A stretch of 64,000 bases of DNA from Sweltsa coloradensis (taxonomy: Eukaryota; Arthropoda; Insecta; Plecoptera; Chloroperlidae). Under the pieces are notes generated by a model. That model was not told the DNA's origin, ran no database searches, and was given only the letters and a program-made list of their open reading frames with translations. Numbering within the stretch: the first letter of the stretch is position 1; each line of letters opens with the position of its first letter. A program made the position numbers and the translations under genes. The stretch lies in NCBI GenBank assembly GCA_024449915.1, contig JAMZAV010000108.1, forward strand, positions 930,001 through 994,000, in the 5' to 3' direction. This document shows, piece after piece, positions 23,076-34,765 of this stretch.

Positions 23076-23698
23076 TGGATGAGCGTAGCGAGCGTAGCGA
23101 GCGAAGCGAAGATTCCATTTTACTACACTGGAGAAAAAAATCCGGAATGTTTTTTTTTTTTTTTTTTTTTTTTTTCTTTCTTTCTTTCTGTATTTTTGTC
23201 TGTCTGTTAACACGATTCCGGCTGAACCGATACTCCGATTGCAATGAAATTTTATGGAGGCCTTCGAAATCTCTGAACTAAGAACTGCCACGTTTTTGAG
23301 CGCAATCGAAAAATTATTTCTCATGAAAATCGCAATTTTACGATTTTTTTTTCGATTTTTAAAAAAATTCTTCGACTTATAACTCCTACATGCTTTATCC
23401 GATTGTAATGATTTTTTCACAGAACCTTAATTTTATGAATTGATATATTCGTGTAAAATTTGTGCGCAATCGAATAATTATTTCTTATGAAAATTTCAAT
23501 ATAACGATTTTTTCCTTTTTTAAAATTACGATTAATTAAAAAAAAGTTAATTTTTTATTTAATTTGATTTAATTTAAAAAAAATTCAACAAAGTTCTGAT
23601 TTTTTCACAGAACAACAGAAAATCCGCAAAACACATGGCAGCTCAATTCACCAATTACGCTCATCCAACAACGCGGCGGGACTTAAGCGTTTTCCTAG
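23076..23698 (+). mobile_element. Helentron-like element H4
   Basis: Starts TGGATGAGCGTAGCGAGCG and ends ACGCTCATCCA plus acaacgcggcgggacttaag cgttttCCTAG. Flanks are T and T. A T run at 23151-23175, then internal units (cgattgtaatgattttttca) repeat with about 140-bp spacing. Belongs to a different interior subfamily from H1-H3. No ORF. Confidence 0.8.
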
Positions 23699-23825
23699 TT
23701 ATTAACACCACTGGACGCCTGGTCCTCGATTCCTGTACACTTACCCCACCCCTAACTATTATCCCATCGCTAATCTCATTGGCAAGTCACAAAGATAAGT
23801 TGTGCACTGCAGACAAATAAAGCCG

Positions 23826-23878
23826 AATTGTTTTAATAGTTGCCTTTATTATACCTTTTAATAGTTGCCTTTATTATA
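23826..23878 (+). repeat. two-copy tandem, about 26 bp
   Basis: agttgcctttattatacc is repeated exactly twice in a row. Confidence 0.8.
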
Positions 23879-24002
23879 CCATTTTCCTATTCTTATTTAC
23901 ATCGTTTTAAATCGTTTTACATTTCGTGTTTCAGTTTGAGTTTGTTTACGCTTTAATTAATTTAATCAAACACATTTTATGGTAATAATATTATGTGCTT
24001 AC

Positions 24003-24059
24003 GTGAATACTGCATTGCTCGCTCGTCGATAGCGTTGGCGCCGACAGGGTTGACTTGGT
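24003..24059 (-). CDS. host gene, 57-nt symmetric exon
   Basis: Short exon between two Helentron-like elements. The minus-strand acceptor is ttaattaaatgcag and the donor is CAC|gtaagcac. Entered with two bases (phase 1) it reads QVNPVGANAIDERAMQYS and leaves one base. This continues the frame of the 51.4-kb exon (T|AC gives Tyr) and leads into the 22.0-kb exon (C|GT gives Arg). At 57 nt with phase 1 on both sides it could be skipped without breaking the frame. All three frames are open over so short a stretch, so the frame choice rests on phase agreement with its neighbours. It is locally GC-rich (57% or more by eye) in AT-rich DNA. Confidence 0.65.
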
Positions 24060-24230
24060 CTGCATTTAATTAAAATCCCCACTTAAAAATCAGTTATGTG
24101 ACTGAATAAGTAAACAAATACGAGTTTATTTTTGTTATTTATCTAATTTAAATCAGTTTTCATAACTTAAGACTGTTAATATTACGAAGATATAGTAACA
24201 TCATCGGAGGCAACAACAATTTAACAAAAA

Positions 24231-25150
24231 CTAGGAAAACGCTAAAGTCCCGCCGCGTTGATGGATGAGCTTTTTAAAGTTTTTAGTTTGCGTGGGATAT
24301 CTTTACTTTTGCAAGTGCTTTGTTTTGCTACCTACGCATTGTAAGTGATTGTTGTCAAATTTCTTTTGTTACCTGTCAATTAGTATTATTTACCGTAAAA
24401 ACTTATATTAAAAGCTTTATTTCTATGGATTCTGGCTAACTTTTTCAACTTTTTCTTTTAAAAGGTACTACATCACCATAACCTTAATGTCCATGTATAA
24501 TATGAACGTTGAAGGCCCACCCGTTTGGTCAGAATTGGCCCAAATGGCACAAAAATATCGCACTAAAAGTAAAAAAACTTATAATTAAAAGCTTTATTTC
24601 TATACATTCTGACTTACTTTTCCAACTTTTTCTTTCAGAAAGCAATACATCACCATTACCTTAATGTCCATGTGAAATATGAACGTTGTAGCCTCACCCG
24701 TTTGGTCAGAATTGACCCAAATGGCACGAAAATATCGCACAAAAAGTCAAAAAACTTATATTAAAAGCTTTATTTCTATAGATTCTGGCTAACTTTTTCA
24801 ACTTTTTCTTTCAGAAAGAAATACATCACCATTACCTTAATGTCCATGTGAAATATGAACGTTGTAGCCCTACCCGTTTGGTCAGAATCGGACCAAATGT
24901 CACGAAAATATCGCACTAAAAATCGAAAAAAAATCGTAAAAGTACGATATTCATGAGAAATATTTCTTCGATTGTACCCAAAAACGTGGCACGTCTAAGT
25001 TCAGAGATTTCGAAGGTCCCCTTCAATTTTCATCAAGATCGCATATGCCGTTTGCCCGGAATCGTGCGAACAAACAGAAAAAAAACACAAAAAACAACCG
25101 AGCTAAATTTTTGGGGGTCAGTGAATTGAAGTCTTCGCTTCGCTCATCCA
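24231..25150 (-). mobile_element. Helentron-like element H3
   Basis: 920 bp, same family as H1/H2 but with three copies of the 178-bp internal unit (starting near 24409, 24578 and 24756) instead of two. Ends CTAGGAAAACGC and CGCTCATCCA, flanked by A on both sides of the plus strand. It lies 171 bp from a host exon. Confidence 0.8.
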
Positions 25151-25194
25151 ATGACGAATACGAAAACGACAAAACGACAAAACAACAAGAACAA

Positions 25195-25197
<3 letters not shown>

Positions 25198-25289
<92 letters not shown>

Positions 25290-25290
25290 G
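25198..25290. repeat. (CAA)n microsatellite
   Basis: About 30 uninterrupted units. The poly-Gln, poly-Asn and poly-Cys frames across it are artefacts. Confidence 0.95.
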
Positions 25291-25919
25291 AATGTATGGG
25301 AAATTAGCTGAATTTGAAGATCAAGCAAATTTGTATAGACACATTTTTAACATTGTAAAAAAGAAGTTTACCCTAGCTCAAACAAGCTAAATCGCAAGAA
25401 GTACACAATTATCAAAACAGTGCTCCTCTCTAGACGAAGTGCTATATAGCAGACCCACCAACTCTTACTCAATTAAGGCACATAGGCCTACAGTATATGC
25501 GTGGGTACTCGTGCAACAAACTCAGCTGCAGCTACTGTAAACCAATTGAATGCGCACACTGTGGTACATTAGGGTAGAGACAAACTAAGCCTAGTCACCA
25601 TTTGAAATTGTTTATTTTAAAACTTAGCTTCTGTTAACAGTGGGAGACTCAAGATTAACATCAGATTGAACCGTATTCACTGAGAAGAACGTGAACAATA
25701 TGATAATCTACGTCACTTCTGAGAAGGACTTAAATTAAGAACAGATATAATCTAGAAATTATATTTGATAAGATTCGTACGTGTTTTTAGACATACAATA
25801 ACTTTAAAAATAATCTCGAGTCTCAAAATGTTGTTTATTTATTTATTTAACTAAATAAAAAATAAAAAATAATTTTTTTGAAAGTTTCAAAACTTTTATT
25901 TTGGTTATACCTCTATCAT

Positions 25920-26536
25920 TGGATGAGCGTAGCGAGAAAAGCGAAGATTCCATTCTGGAGAAAAAAATCCGGAATAATTTTTTTTCTGTTAGTATTATTG
26001 TGTGTTTGTTAACACGATTCCGACTAAACCGATACTCCAATTGCGATGAAATTTAATGGAGGCCTTCGAAATCTCTAAACCAAGAACTGCCACGTTTTTT
26101 AACGCAATCAAAAAATTATTTCCCATGAAAATCGTAATTTTGCGATTTTTTTCAATTTAAAAAAAAATCTTTGACTTATTACACCTACATGCTTTATTCG
26201 AATGTAATGATTTTTTCACAGAACCTTTATTCTAGGAATTTATTTATTCGTGTGAAATTCGAGCGCAATAAAAAAATGATTTCTCATGGAAATTGCAATT
26301 TTACGATTTTTTAATTTTTTTTAAACATTCTTTGACTCATAACACCTACAAGCTTATCCGATTGTAATGATTTTTTCACAGAACCTTTATTTTATAAAGA
26401 AATATATTGGTGTGAAATTTGAGCGCACTCGAAAAATAATTTCTCATGAAAATCGCAATTTCACGGCTTTTTTCGTTTAAAAAAAATTACGCTCATCCAA
26501 CAACGCGCCTGTAAAAACGTTTGCGAAGCTTCCTAG
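25920..26536 (+). mobile_element. Helentron-like element H5, variant 3' end
   Basis: Starts TGGATGAGCGTAGCGAG, subterminal CGCTCATCCA, then a different 3' terminus (acgcgcctgtaaaaacg tttgcgaagcttCCTAG). Flanks T and T. The interior matches H4, H6 and H7. The variant terminus is shared with the fragment at 50975-51096. Confidence 0.75.
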
Positions 26537-26924
26537 TATAGTTTTATAGGAGAGTATTGAGAAAAACGGTTTCATAATGACTATGGTTAGTGCTCGCAAA
26601 AGAAGATATGTGAAAACCGGTTTTCCATTTCATTCTTCAATTGTGGAAGAGCCAAAAACTGTATCCAAGGGACATAAGTTCGAATCCCATCCCATATTAC
26701 ATAAGCAATGTTTTAGTCAAATTCTCCGTCGCCGTCTTCACTTATATCAAATAACATCATTGCCGACATATCCGTACATCGTGCACCATTAATTTTCCGT
26801 AATTCGTCGCTCTCTTTCTTTCCACACATAATATTGTGATTGACCAAGGAATTTAAGCCAAACAATCAACAATGCTAACCGTCCAATTCTATAAACTACG
26901 AACGACAACTATTTGTTGTTGTCT

Positions 26925-27100
26925 GCGGTGGCACAAACGATTAGGACGCTGGTCCGCCGAAGCATGACTCTACGAGGACGTGGGTTCTAACTCCCCTTAA
27001 GCTACAAAATCACCATCACAACTGTTTGTTTGTTTGCATGCGCATAACTCCGTGAAGACAGACTGCCTCGCGCATGTTTAACAACAACCTCATCAACCGT
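26925..27100 (+). repeat. SINE family A, damaged copy
   Basis: Head gtctgcggtggcacaaacg, gacgtgggttctaactcccc. The tail is partly replaced; acaacaacctcatcaacc remains near 27080. Confidence 0.5.
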
Positions 27101-27639
27101 GACGTCACTATGAGCATATCGTGGACATGGGAGAGTGTCTTCCACGTGTGCAGGACGCTCGGATGCTTGTGCTTAGTCACCGTGGACCATGGACATCTGG
27201 TGCTTAGACCATGACCGTGGACCACACTGCGGAGACAATCATCTCACTGACCACCACGCTGACCTCACAGTCACAGCTGTGGACAGTGGAAGTACCACTT
27301 TAAGGCTAATATTTTAAAAGCAGAAACAGTAGTTTGTGAGGGGTACAACAGATTTGTTTAGTGTTTAGAGCGCAGATATAGTTGCTGTAAAAAATCGTGT
27401 ACAAGGTCCGAGTGCAGGAAGTTTAGTTTTAGCTTTTGAGCTGTTCATTCAAGTTATTTGCAAACTGCCTCTATTATTGTGCATTTAACATACTTTTATA
27501 CACATCTTGATTGTTTGCATGGGTAATCTAATTGAAATTTTACGTCCAAATTCAACTAAGTGTATTTCATTCATAAACAAAACGGTGATCCTTTGATTTT
27601 TAGTTTTTCAGTCAAAACATGAAGAAATAACTGCAGTAC

Positions 27640-27720
27640 GGTGAAAAAAAATGCGTCTGGGGCTTTGCCCCAGACCCCAGCTGCGTACTATAACCCCCAC
27701 CCCTCGAAATTATTCCTAGT
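27640..27720 (-). repeat. transposon end of CAGTGGCGTAAC type
   Basis: Reverse complement starts cagtggcgtaactaggaata then gggtctggggcaaagcccc. Related to 22481-22560 but not a proven pair. Confidence 0.4.
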
Positions 27721-27785
27721 TACGCCACTGGACAGTAGACATAGGCAGCACTGATTTCTTTGAAATGGCATATAAAAATGTCTAG

Positions 27786-27850
27786 ACACGTCTCGAATAG
27801 CCTAAGTGCATTAATATGCGACGTTAAGCAATACAAATCAAATCAAATAA
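27786..27850 (+). repeat. SINE family A tail only
   Basis: acgtctcgaatagcctaag, gcattaatatgcgacgttaa, then a (AAATC)n-like end. No head. Confidence 0.6.
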
Positions 27851-30170
27851 ATGTCTAGGGAAACATTGAATAAAGAACACAATAATTAAGAAAATACTGT
27901 CAGAACGTATTTTATAATGCATAATCTAATTGTTTAAAGAAATATTGGCATACGTAACGTGCATATAAAAATTGCAGTTTAAACCGTAACTTCGCAGGAA
28001 TTCGAATTTGATATTTAAAGCAATTTTTTTAAAAAAATCCAATCAACCGAGGATCGATCGTGGGTCTCTCGGTTGCCGGTCGCCGATGTGACGCAACCTA
28101 ACTATTCACTGCAACTGGATATGATCCAATTTGAATTTTGAATATGGGCGTGTACCAAAACAAACCAAATTTTTCATAGTGTTGCAACAATATGATAAAC
28201 AATTATAATGACATATTTTGTATAGCCCACTTTAAGAATATATATTATTATTTTGATTTATATTCCAGTCGGGACAAACTTTTACGATAAATTGCTATTA
28301 TCAATAAATAGCTTGTATATGAAAATTGGAAATAGCTTAATATTAAAAATAAAACAAAAATTAATGTTCCTAAAATGTAATGTTCCACATTTCCCAACGC
28401 ATGGTGAGCACAGTAACAACGTGTTTAGTATTGTGCGCGTCTAGACAACTCTTATTTTAGCAGAACAATTAATTAGCCGAGGCAAGGAAGGCCTGCATCC
28501 TACACTTGTGCATAGCAACTCGCAAGCCTGCTTGGTCCGACCGAGACGGATTAACTTTCATTTAGTTCCGCTAGGTTCGCTCCTATCGTACGAACCACAA
28601 TATTAAACTAGCTTTACATGCAGTTTATAGCGATCTGTAGATCTTAAACACTCGCATTATCATACTGGTAGGAATAGGATGATGACGGCGGTTGCGTGTG
28701 TGTGTTGAAGGAGAGAAAACACAATAAGGAAATATATCATCCAGAGCTTGGTCTAGGTATGGTGTATACCTAGACCAAGCTAGAGGGAAATAATTCAAGA
28801 CGGTTATTAGCCACTGATAAAAATATAGGCATACATACTTGTATGAATTTAATTGGACAAACACATTTTTAACAAAACAACAAATTAACGTACTACAAAT
28901 GCAATTAAAAATTAAGTAACTCATGTAATAGATGTTGGCCAAAAAAGAATATTCATCCATCGTCTTATCCAAATAATCTTGTAGAGAATAATATGATTTG
29001 TAAAGCAAGTTTTTTTTTATTAATTTGAATTTGTGAATTTCAGTGATTTATTTTCGCCATTGGGAAGTTTATAAAATATACTATAGTTTTGAAATATCTA
29101 GAATTTATTTGAGACAGCTTGCTGTTATGGTGTTCGTAATATTGTGTCCAGTGCACAAAACTGTCACCTACTGTTAACTCACAACTGATGATACTTCTCG
29201 TCACTATAATATCATGCAAAGCGTTTCGTCCTTATTTACCGACCGTGGTGGCTCATGTTCAACCCGTAGGAATCTAAATTCACGTAAATCCAAACTAGTA
29301 AAAAAACAATAATTTTGAAAACTATATATTTTAAAATATTTTTATATTTTTTAAAAATTTTATTTATGACATCTTTGTAAAATTTCAATCTTCTGTGTTG
29401 TCAGTCAGCTGAGCAAACACAAATTTGCTAAAAAGAAACAAAAAACATGACCTAGCTATACCCTCTTAATTTGTCAATTAAGTGGTAGTCATTATGATTT
29501 TGATTTTAGCGATGGCCTCCGGAAACGAATGTATTGATTGCGGAACATGGCATCTAGTATAAACGCAGATCTTAGATCTATAAATCCCAATTGGAAGGTA
29601 AAGGCGAACTAGACATCAGAATTAAAAATATGTTATTTAATTCAACGTCTTTTAACATAAAACGGTTCCACTGTTAAAACTTAAAAGTAGTACTATAACA
29701 AACACGCACGCGGCTCGTGCTAACACAATAGTCTTGCATTTAAGCTGACGTTCACAATAATTACTGCAAGATCAGATGCTAATTAAATTTGCTTCAAACG
29801 CACAAAACAGGAAAAAATCTGTAAAAAACTCTATAGTACTTATCTTTAACCACTCATCATTTTTAAATGCACAATCTTCTCAGGAATAAATTAATATATA
29901 TTTTTTTAATTTTGAAGATAATTTGTGTTGTAGCTTGTAAATATGAAATAATAGGGGTTAAAATGAGTCTTAATGACGTCATGAACTATGTATACATGCA
30001 AGGGAGGATTGGAGTCGTGATCAAGGAATTTCAATAAAAATAATTATAAGCTCCTTGTTGACTAACGTTTTAAACTATCGAACGAGAATTGTTCGTTATT
30101 TACATGAACAAAGGTGACAAATTGCGCATAAACGTTTATGTGGTGTGATGCGATTTGATATTTGATATGT
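27851..30170. other. intron sequence with one short hairpin
   Basis: AT-rich. Apart from the perfect hairpin at 28745-28781 and a SINE-like trace near 29246, nothing was recognised. Confidence 0.45.
28745..28781. repeat. perfect 16-bp hairpin
   Basis: AGCTTGGTCTAGGTAT, five-base loop, exact reverse complement. Too short for a typical animal microRNA precursor. Confidence 0.85.
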
Positions 30171-30177
30171 TTCATAC

Positions 30178-30237
30178 CTTGGAATAGTGTTGGTGAACTG
30201 TCTCTGAAGCAGTAGCTTGCGTCCGATCGGCAATCGG
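30178..30237 (-). CDS. possible extra 60-nt exon in the large intron
   Basis: The minus strand shows agccatctcag before and CCAAG|gtatgaaac after a 60-nt, fairly GC-rich stretch. All three frames are open. The phase 1-to-1 frame would read DCRSDASYCFRDSSPTLFQ and could be inserted between the 51.4-kb and 24.0-kb exons without a shift. The acceptor has a poor pyrimidine tract and direct joining of the flanking exons also works, so this may be chance or an alternative exon. Confidence 0.2.
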
Positions 30238-30614
30238 CTGAGATGGCTTTTTAATTTCTGGATTGATTTCCATAGATCTACTTTTAAACAGGTCTCACTT
30301 ATTTTCGTTTTTAGTAATATTTTCATTGTGATCTGTGTTTTAATCCATTTCCCTCCTTTTACATATGTAAGTATGCAAGACTCCAAGACGTGGGACGATG
30401 TGAGCATAATTATGCGTACCGTTCAATTATTTTGAAAATTCATTGTTTATTAACTGTATTTACTAAACCCAACTCAAAACACGAGTGGAATATGGGCTGA
30501 ATGTGTTAACGAAAGGTTTTCTTGTTTTCATAGGTCGTATAAGACATAGTCGCTCTTATAAGATTGGATTGACCCAGAAATGTAACTTTTTAATAATAAA
30601 TTAATCATTTTATC

Positions 30615-30945
30615 GACTTGTCTTCTAAACATGAACCCAGACCAAAGTTCAAACCTCTTTCTTTATCAAGGTCACGGCTCCTGCCTCGCAGACGCCTCAC
30701 CGTCATAACACACACACATATTAGGCAGGTGGAACTTCTGGATCATAACGTCACCATGGGTGAACAAACAAGCGCCCGCATGTCACGGCAGGATGGATGC
30801 AACCACGTGTGTCCCCTCATCTCAAGGTCCACTGAATCTCTCAGGGGTTGGGGAACCTTGCCTCCGGCGAGTGAGTGGAGGCGGCTGGCGCAACTAGTAG
30901 GCCTGTGCCCTCACCCCATTGGTGACCAGTTCACCGTCTTTTATA
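30615..30945. other. GC-rich block, role unknown
   Basis: The left part resembles a decayed tRNA-like SINE (aaggtcacggctcctgcc, compare gatcacggcccctgcaatc at 34631). The right part has a good start context (gtcaccATGGGTG at 30755) and a donor-like CGGCGA|gtgagtgg at 30871. Frame 30618-30968 is open for 116 codons but unrecognised. Confidence 0.3.
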
Positions 30946-31039
30946 ATTTGAAATTTATAATAATTTAATATAATATAATTTAAAATAATTAAATATATAA
31001 GCGAATGCGTAACTTATTTTAGGAAACGAAGCTCCTTCC

Positions 31040-31210
31040 CACTTTTCTGTCCGTCCGTCTAACTGTGCGTGTCACGTCCCACGAATAAAACCGAACACTT
31101 CGTCTGATTGACTCGCGTGTTTTGTTAACACAGCCCTTCAACAAGGAAGATACAGAATGAGTCTGGAGTGTACCGTGGTCTGGTTTATAGGGCGGGTAGC
31201 TCCCAGGGCC
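31040..31210 (+). repeat. CCGGCACCTCCACC-family repeat, partial
   Basis: cgtgtcacgtcccacgaataaaaccgaac-like start and cccttcaacaaggaagatac as in 15165-15410. A separate gcccggcacctccaccaaaa end lies at 31900. Confidence 0.5.
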
Positions 31211-32341
31211 CTTCATTACATTATCGGATATAAGTGGTATAAGGAACGGTATACTGCAGAATGCAGGATAAGCCATGTTAAGTCGAGCACTCTCATCAAT
31301 CAGAATTTCATCCAACAACAAGTCAAACATGTTTTTTTCTCACTGCATTCCACAGCCATGTAACGCAGATTTCAAAAGACACTAAAATGCACCATCTTTG
31401 GTTAACTTTGGATCTTATTGACAAGTTGCTGAGATCATTAAGAAAAAAAGGCGTATTATTGCGTAATTTTGGATAGCTAGGACTATCAACTATTGGTTCC
31501 TGCATAGGCTTTAAGTATCAAAACTGTTATTGTGCGGATGTGGCAAACCACGGTCGCAGGCTAGGTTGCCTAGGAGAGGCCAAGGGCTTGTCAAACGTGT
31601 TAGTTAGTATATTGTATCTAGTCCTATAGCTAATTGAAATTTAGCTACACTTGTTGTATTATGAATATTTTCTACATCTGGGCTAGCCCGAGATGGTTTT
31701 GATTGTTTTTAGAGTAATGACAACTTTCTCGTTTGACACTAGAGCAATTTAAAAGTCCGCCTCTGTTACTATTTCTATCCCCGTGCGAGGCGGGATAGTC
31801 TCAGATGGATTCGGAGTTTATACGCCTTATACCACCTACTCTGCTATACAGGGATAAAAATGTACATGATCGGGGCCCAGAAAGTTATAATATCCATGTG
31901 CCCGGCACCTCCACCAAAAGTCTAGAACAAGAGTGAGGAACAAAACTATAAGCTGTGTTCCCTGTTTGGGTACTCCCGTACCCCCCGTGCTTATTAACCT
32001 GATTCAGTTCGGCTCATTTGAAATTTCATATGTACATTATTTCTTCTATAGACAAATCAAAACTAATACTTTTTTATTGTAATCTTTGTATTCATGTACT
32101 AACTTACGCACGTAATTATTTACATTCAATGATGTGATCTAGCGTTCTATGAATACAGACTACACAGCAATGTATTTAAAATAATTATTTACTTTCTAAA
32201 GTGGTCCTCCGAATTTATAATCCATTTTGGACCCAACATTTTTTATTTTTTGTGTTATATTTTCATGTTTATGTGAGAGTGAGACTGAGAGAATATTGTA
32301 ACTTAACTAATAAACTTGTTTCTTTATGTTGTAATTTGCCG

Positions 32342-32356
32342 TTGTCGTCGTCGTCG

Positions 32357-32390
<34 letters not shown>

Positions 32391-32398
32391 CGTTGTTG
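32342..32398. repeat. (TTG/TCG)n microsatellite
   Basis: About 19 units, partly TCG. Confidence 0.9.
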
Positions 32399-32579
32399 TA
32401 CTAGTTGGTGGGAGTCTACCCGTTAAACGGTGTCGACGTTTAAGATTTACTGCACGTTTAAGTTTTACCGGTTTCCGATAGTTTTTGAAAGAATTGAAGC
32501 GAGACGAGAACGGTTATCTACGCACAATGATATCAATCAAACGTATTATATACGGTGACGGAAAAAGTAAAATAAACTC

Positions 32580-32846
32580 ATGTTACGCAAATCAAATACC
32601 GCTAAATCTGGCGATGTAGACAAATGTGGTCTCTGGAGTTCAGAAAACATAAAAACTTACAAGTGTTCACCACAGACATCTGAAATAATATGTCACAATA
32701 TGATATGTTCGTGCGTATTTTTAACAGAAGTCTCAGATTCTGAAACATCGTCTATAATTTTCATTCGAGATTATATTTCACATTTATTTTGCCCATTAAA
32801 TGATTTATTGGCTGAACCAAATCTGAATAAACTGTTGATGTTATAG
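32580..32846 (+). CDS. unrecognised 88-codon ORF
   Basis: ATG to TAG with a mixed, protein-like composition (for example KCGLWSSENIKTYKCSPQ and SETSSIIFIRDYISHLF). It is AT-rich like its surroundings, with no splice context, no neighbour and no family match by eye. It could be chance or a decayed element fragment. Confidence 0.15.
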   Translation: MLRKSNTAKSGDVDKCGLWSSENIKTYKCSPQTSEIICHNMICSCVFLTEVSDSETSSIIFIRDYISHLFCPLNDLLAEPNLNKLLML

Positions 32847-33065
32847 AAGAATACCACAGTGTACGGACACGACTGATTTGTCAGCATTTTTTAATTAATT
32901 TAATTAATTAATTAATTAATTTTAATAATTAAGCATTTTAAACGTGTAAGTGTAGGGTAATGAATATGCAATCACCAAATCAAGACAAGACTTTTCCGCC
33001 CCGCCTCATTTGTTATAGGACCTCCATCTGGCCTATCTCCACTCAGATACAACAAAGTGTATATA

Positions 33066-33365
33066 CTAGGAAAACGTCAGGGCAAAGTCGTTGTTAGACG
33101 AGTGAGCGAGTCATGTGTTGAGTACCCAGGAATATTTGAATTTAAGTTGATTGATATAATATATAAATGATAAGGTTTTGAATGTAGTTGGTAAAAGGTT
33201 GCTTCATACAAAAAGGCCATAATGCGCCACTCTAGCCTATGTAAGGCTAGGGAGGAAAGAACCATGCTGGATCCAGCCTTAGGTTGGGGGAGGAAAGGGA
33301 ATGTTCCCGGGTACTCAACACATGGCTCGCTCACTTGTCTAACAACGACTTTGGTGTTTACCTAG
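33066..33365. mobile_element. palindromic element, second copy
   Basis: 300 bp. Left CTAGGAAAACGTCAGGGCAA then gtcgttgttagacgagtgag; right end is the inverse (gctcgctcacttgtctaac, tttacCTAG). Flanked by A and T as in 20902-21079. Arms about 70 bp and unrelated middle. Confidence 0.75.
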
Positions 33366-33520
33366 TAATGTATAGTTATTTAAGATGAATACTTAAAATC
33401 AGTTAAAAAATAAGCGAAAAGTGTAGTTGTTACCATAAGAATAAATTATATACACATTTGGACATGAATGAGCCACGAGAGTGTTTTTTACCACTTGAAT
33501 ATCTCATGCAGCGGTCCCTT

Positions 33521-33776
33521 TCTGCGTTTAGTCGATTTATTTATTAGTTAGTTACTATATCGGCCTACATTAATTTAAATATGCATTTCACTTTTTGAAC
33601 CTTGTAACGGTCATAACTATTAACTGAAAGAATGGGGGTGGATTGGCCGATTAATCTACAATCACCCTTATAATTAATGCTTATGACCGTTACAAGTTTC
33701 AAAAAGTGAAATGCATATTTAAATTAATGTAGGCCGATATAGTAACTAACTAATAAATAAATCGACTAAACGCAGA
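33521..33776. repeat. inverted repeat, about 96-bp arms
   Basis: 33521-33617 and 33681-33776 are nearly perfect reverse complements around a 63-bp spacer. It contains taggcc(t/g) text at the arm middle. No ORF. Confidence 0.85.
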
Positions 33777-34600
33777 ATGAAAATACTGCATCTGATATTT
33801 AAATGGTAAAAAAGACTCCCATATGGCACATACTTGTCAAAAGCTAATAATATCAATAATAATGTAAATAATTAAGATGTAGGCTTATTATGACTTCAGC
33901 TTTCAATAGGATAGACGTTAAAGAAAAGTAAGAAAGAAATATTATACCCGATCCTTGCAGGCTGTGGCCTCTGTAGAGTGTTGGCCTATATACAGAGAAA
34001 GTATGGGCTGTACGGCTGTACCTAAGTTGCAATAATAAGCAAGCGTTTCTGTCACCATAGCCTGTCAACAGATGTTAGGGCATATAAATAACAAATCGAG
34101 TATCGCTTGTAATGAAAATACGAAACAAAATACAAAAAAATTTGGTGAGTCCCGGAAAAGCAATAATTTCCAGCTATTTGAGATACACGAAATCTAAAAA
34201 AAAAAAGGAAAAATCTACTTTTAGGAATGCACTCCAAATTCATTCTGCAGATTTTATTCAAAATCCAAAATTTCCCAAAAATTGCTAATCATCAAAACCA
34301 AAAAAATATCAAATTTCTTATGAAAAAATTCGGAACTACAATAACCTAATTTAGACAAATTTTATTTAGTATTGAAAGAGTTAATGGCAGTCAAATGTGG
34401 TGGAAGTTTACTAAACATTTTGTGATTAATGTACATAAAATTATTTTGAGTTGCGTGTCCTCAACTCTCCCCCCCGCCCTCCGGCACCTACTTCCCCTCA
34501 CTCTCCTCTTCCGACTTCGTCACATCGTCAAACATAAGTCATAACCTCTCTCTTCTTTGTTCAAGATTAATACAATTATCGTAAACTCTTGATTTCTATT
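33777..34600. other. intron sequence, nothing recognised
   Basis: AT-rich with A runs near 34196 and a C-rich patch at 34470-34500. Confidence 0.45.
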
Positions 34601-34610
34601 ATTATTCTGA

Positions 34611-34765
34611 ATGTTGGACCATGTCGATAAACAGAGATCACGGCCCCTGCAATCACAGGTAGAAGATTTGAACCCTCTGTCCACGGTTGCTAAGCAACGA
34701 CTCGTCCGTGCGATCCGCAAGGCGGTGGGTCGAGGTGGGCGGGGGACTGCGCCATCTCCACGTCA
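34611..34765. repeat. decayed tRNA-like SINE with an X-box-like palindrome
   Basis: The minus strand reads ttgcttagcaaccgtggaca gagggttcaaatct, like tRNA boxes A and B. The palindrome GTTGCTAAGCAAC (34686-34698) also fits the RFX X-box pattern. The short plus frame (NPLSTVAKQRLVRAIRKAV) is likely incidental. Confidence 0.35.

Noticed and set aside
22957..23420. 95- and 152-codon minus-strand frames
   Set aside because: They lie in Helentron H4 and its T run; the Lys-rich part is poly(A).
23745..23812. Minus-strand exon with a good acceptor (tttgtctgcag) and donor (gtaagtg)
   Set aside because: All frames have stops; at best an untranslated exon, and the composition is ordinary.
25023..25390. 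Long poly-Cys, poly-Gln and poly-Asn open frames
   Set aside because: They are translations of the (CAA)n microsatellite in different frames.
22481..27716. One 5.2-kb element bounded by inverted CAGTGGCGTA ends
   Set aside because: Flanking 8-mers differ (tctgtatc versus gacagtag) and the interior holds a host exon and several other elements, so the ends are probably separate insertions.
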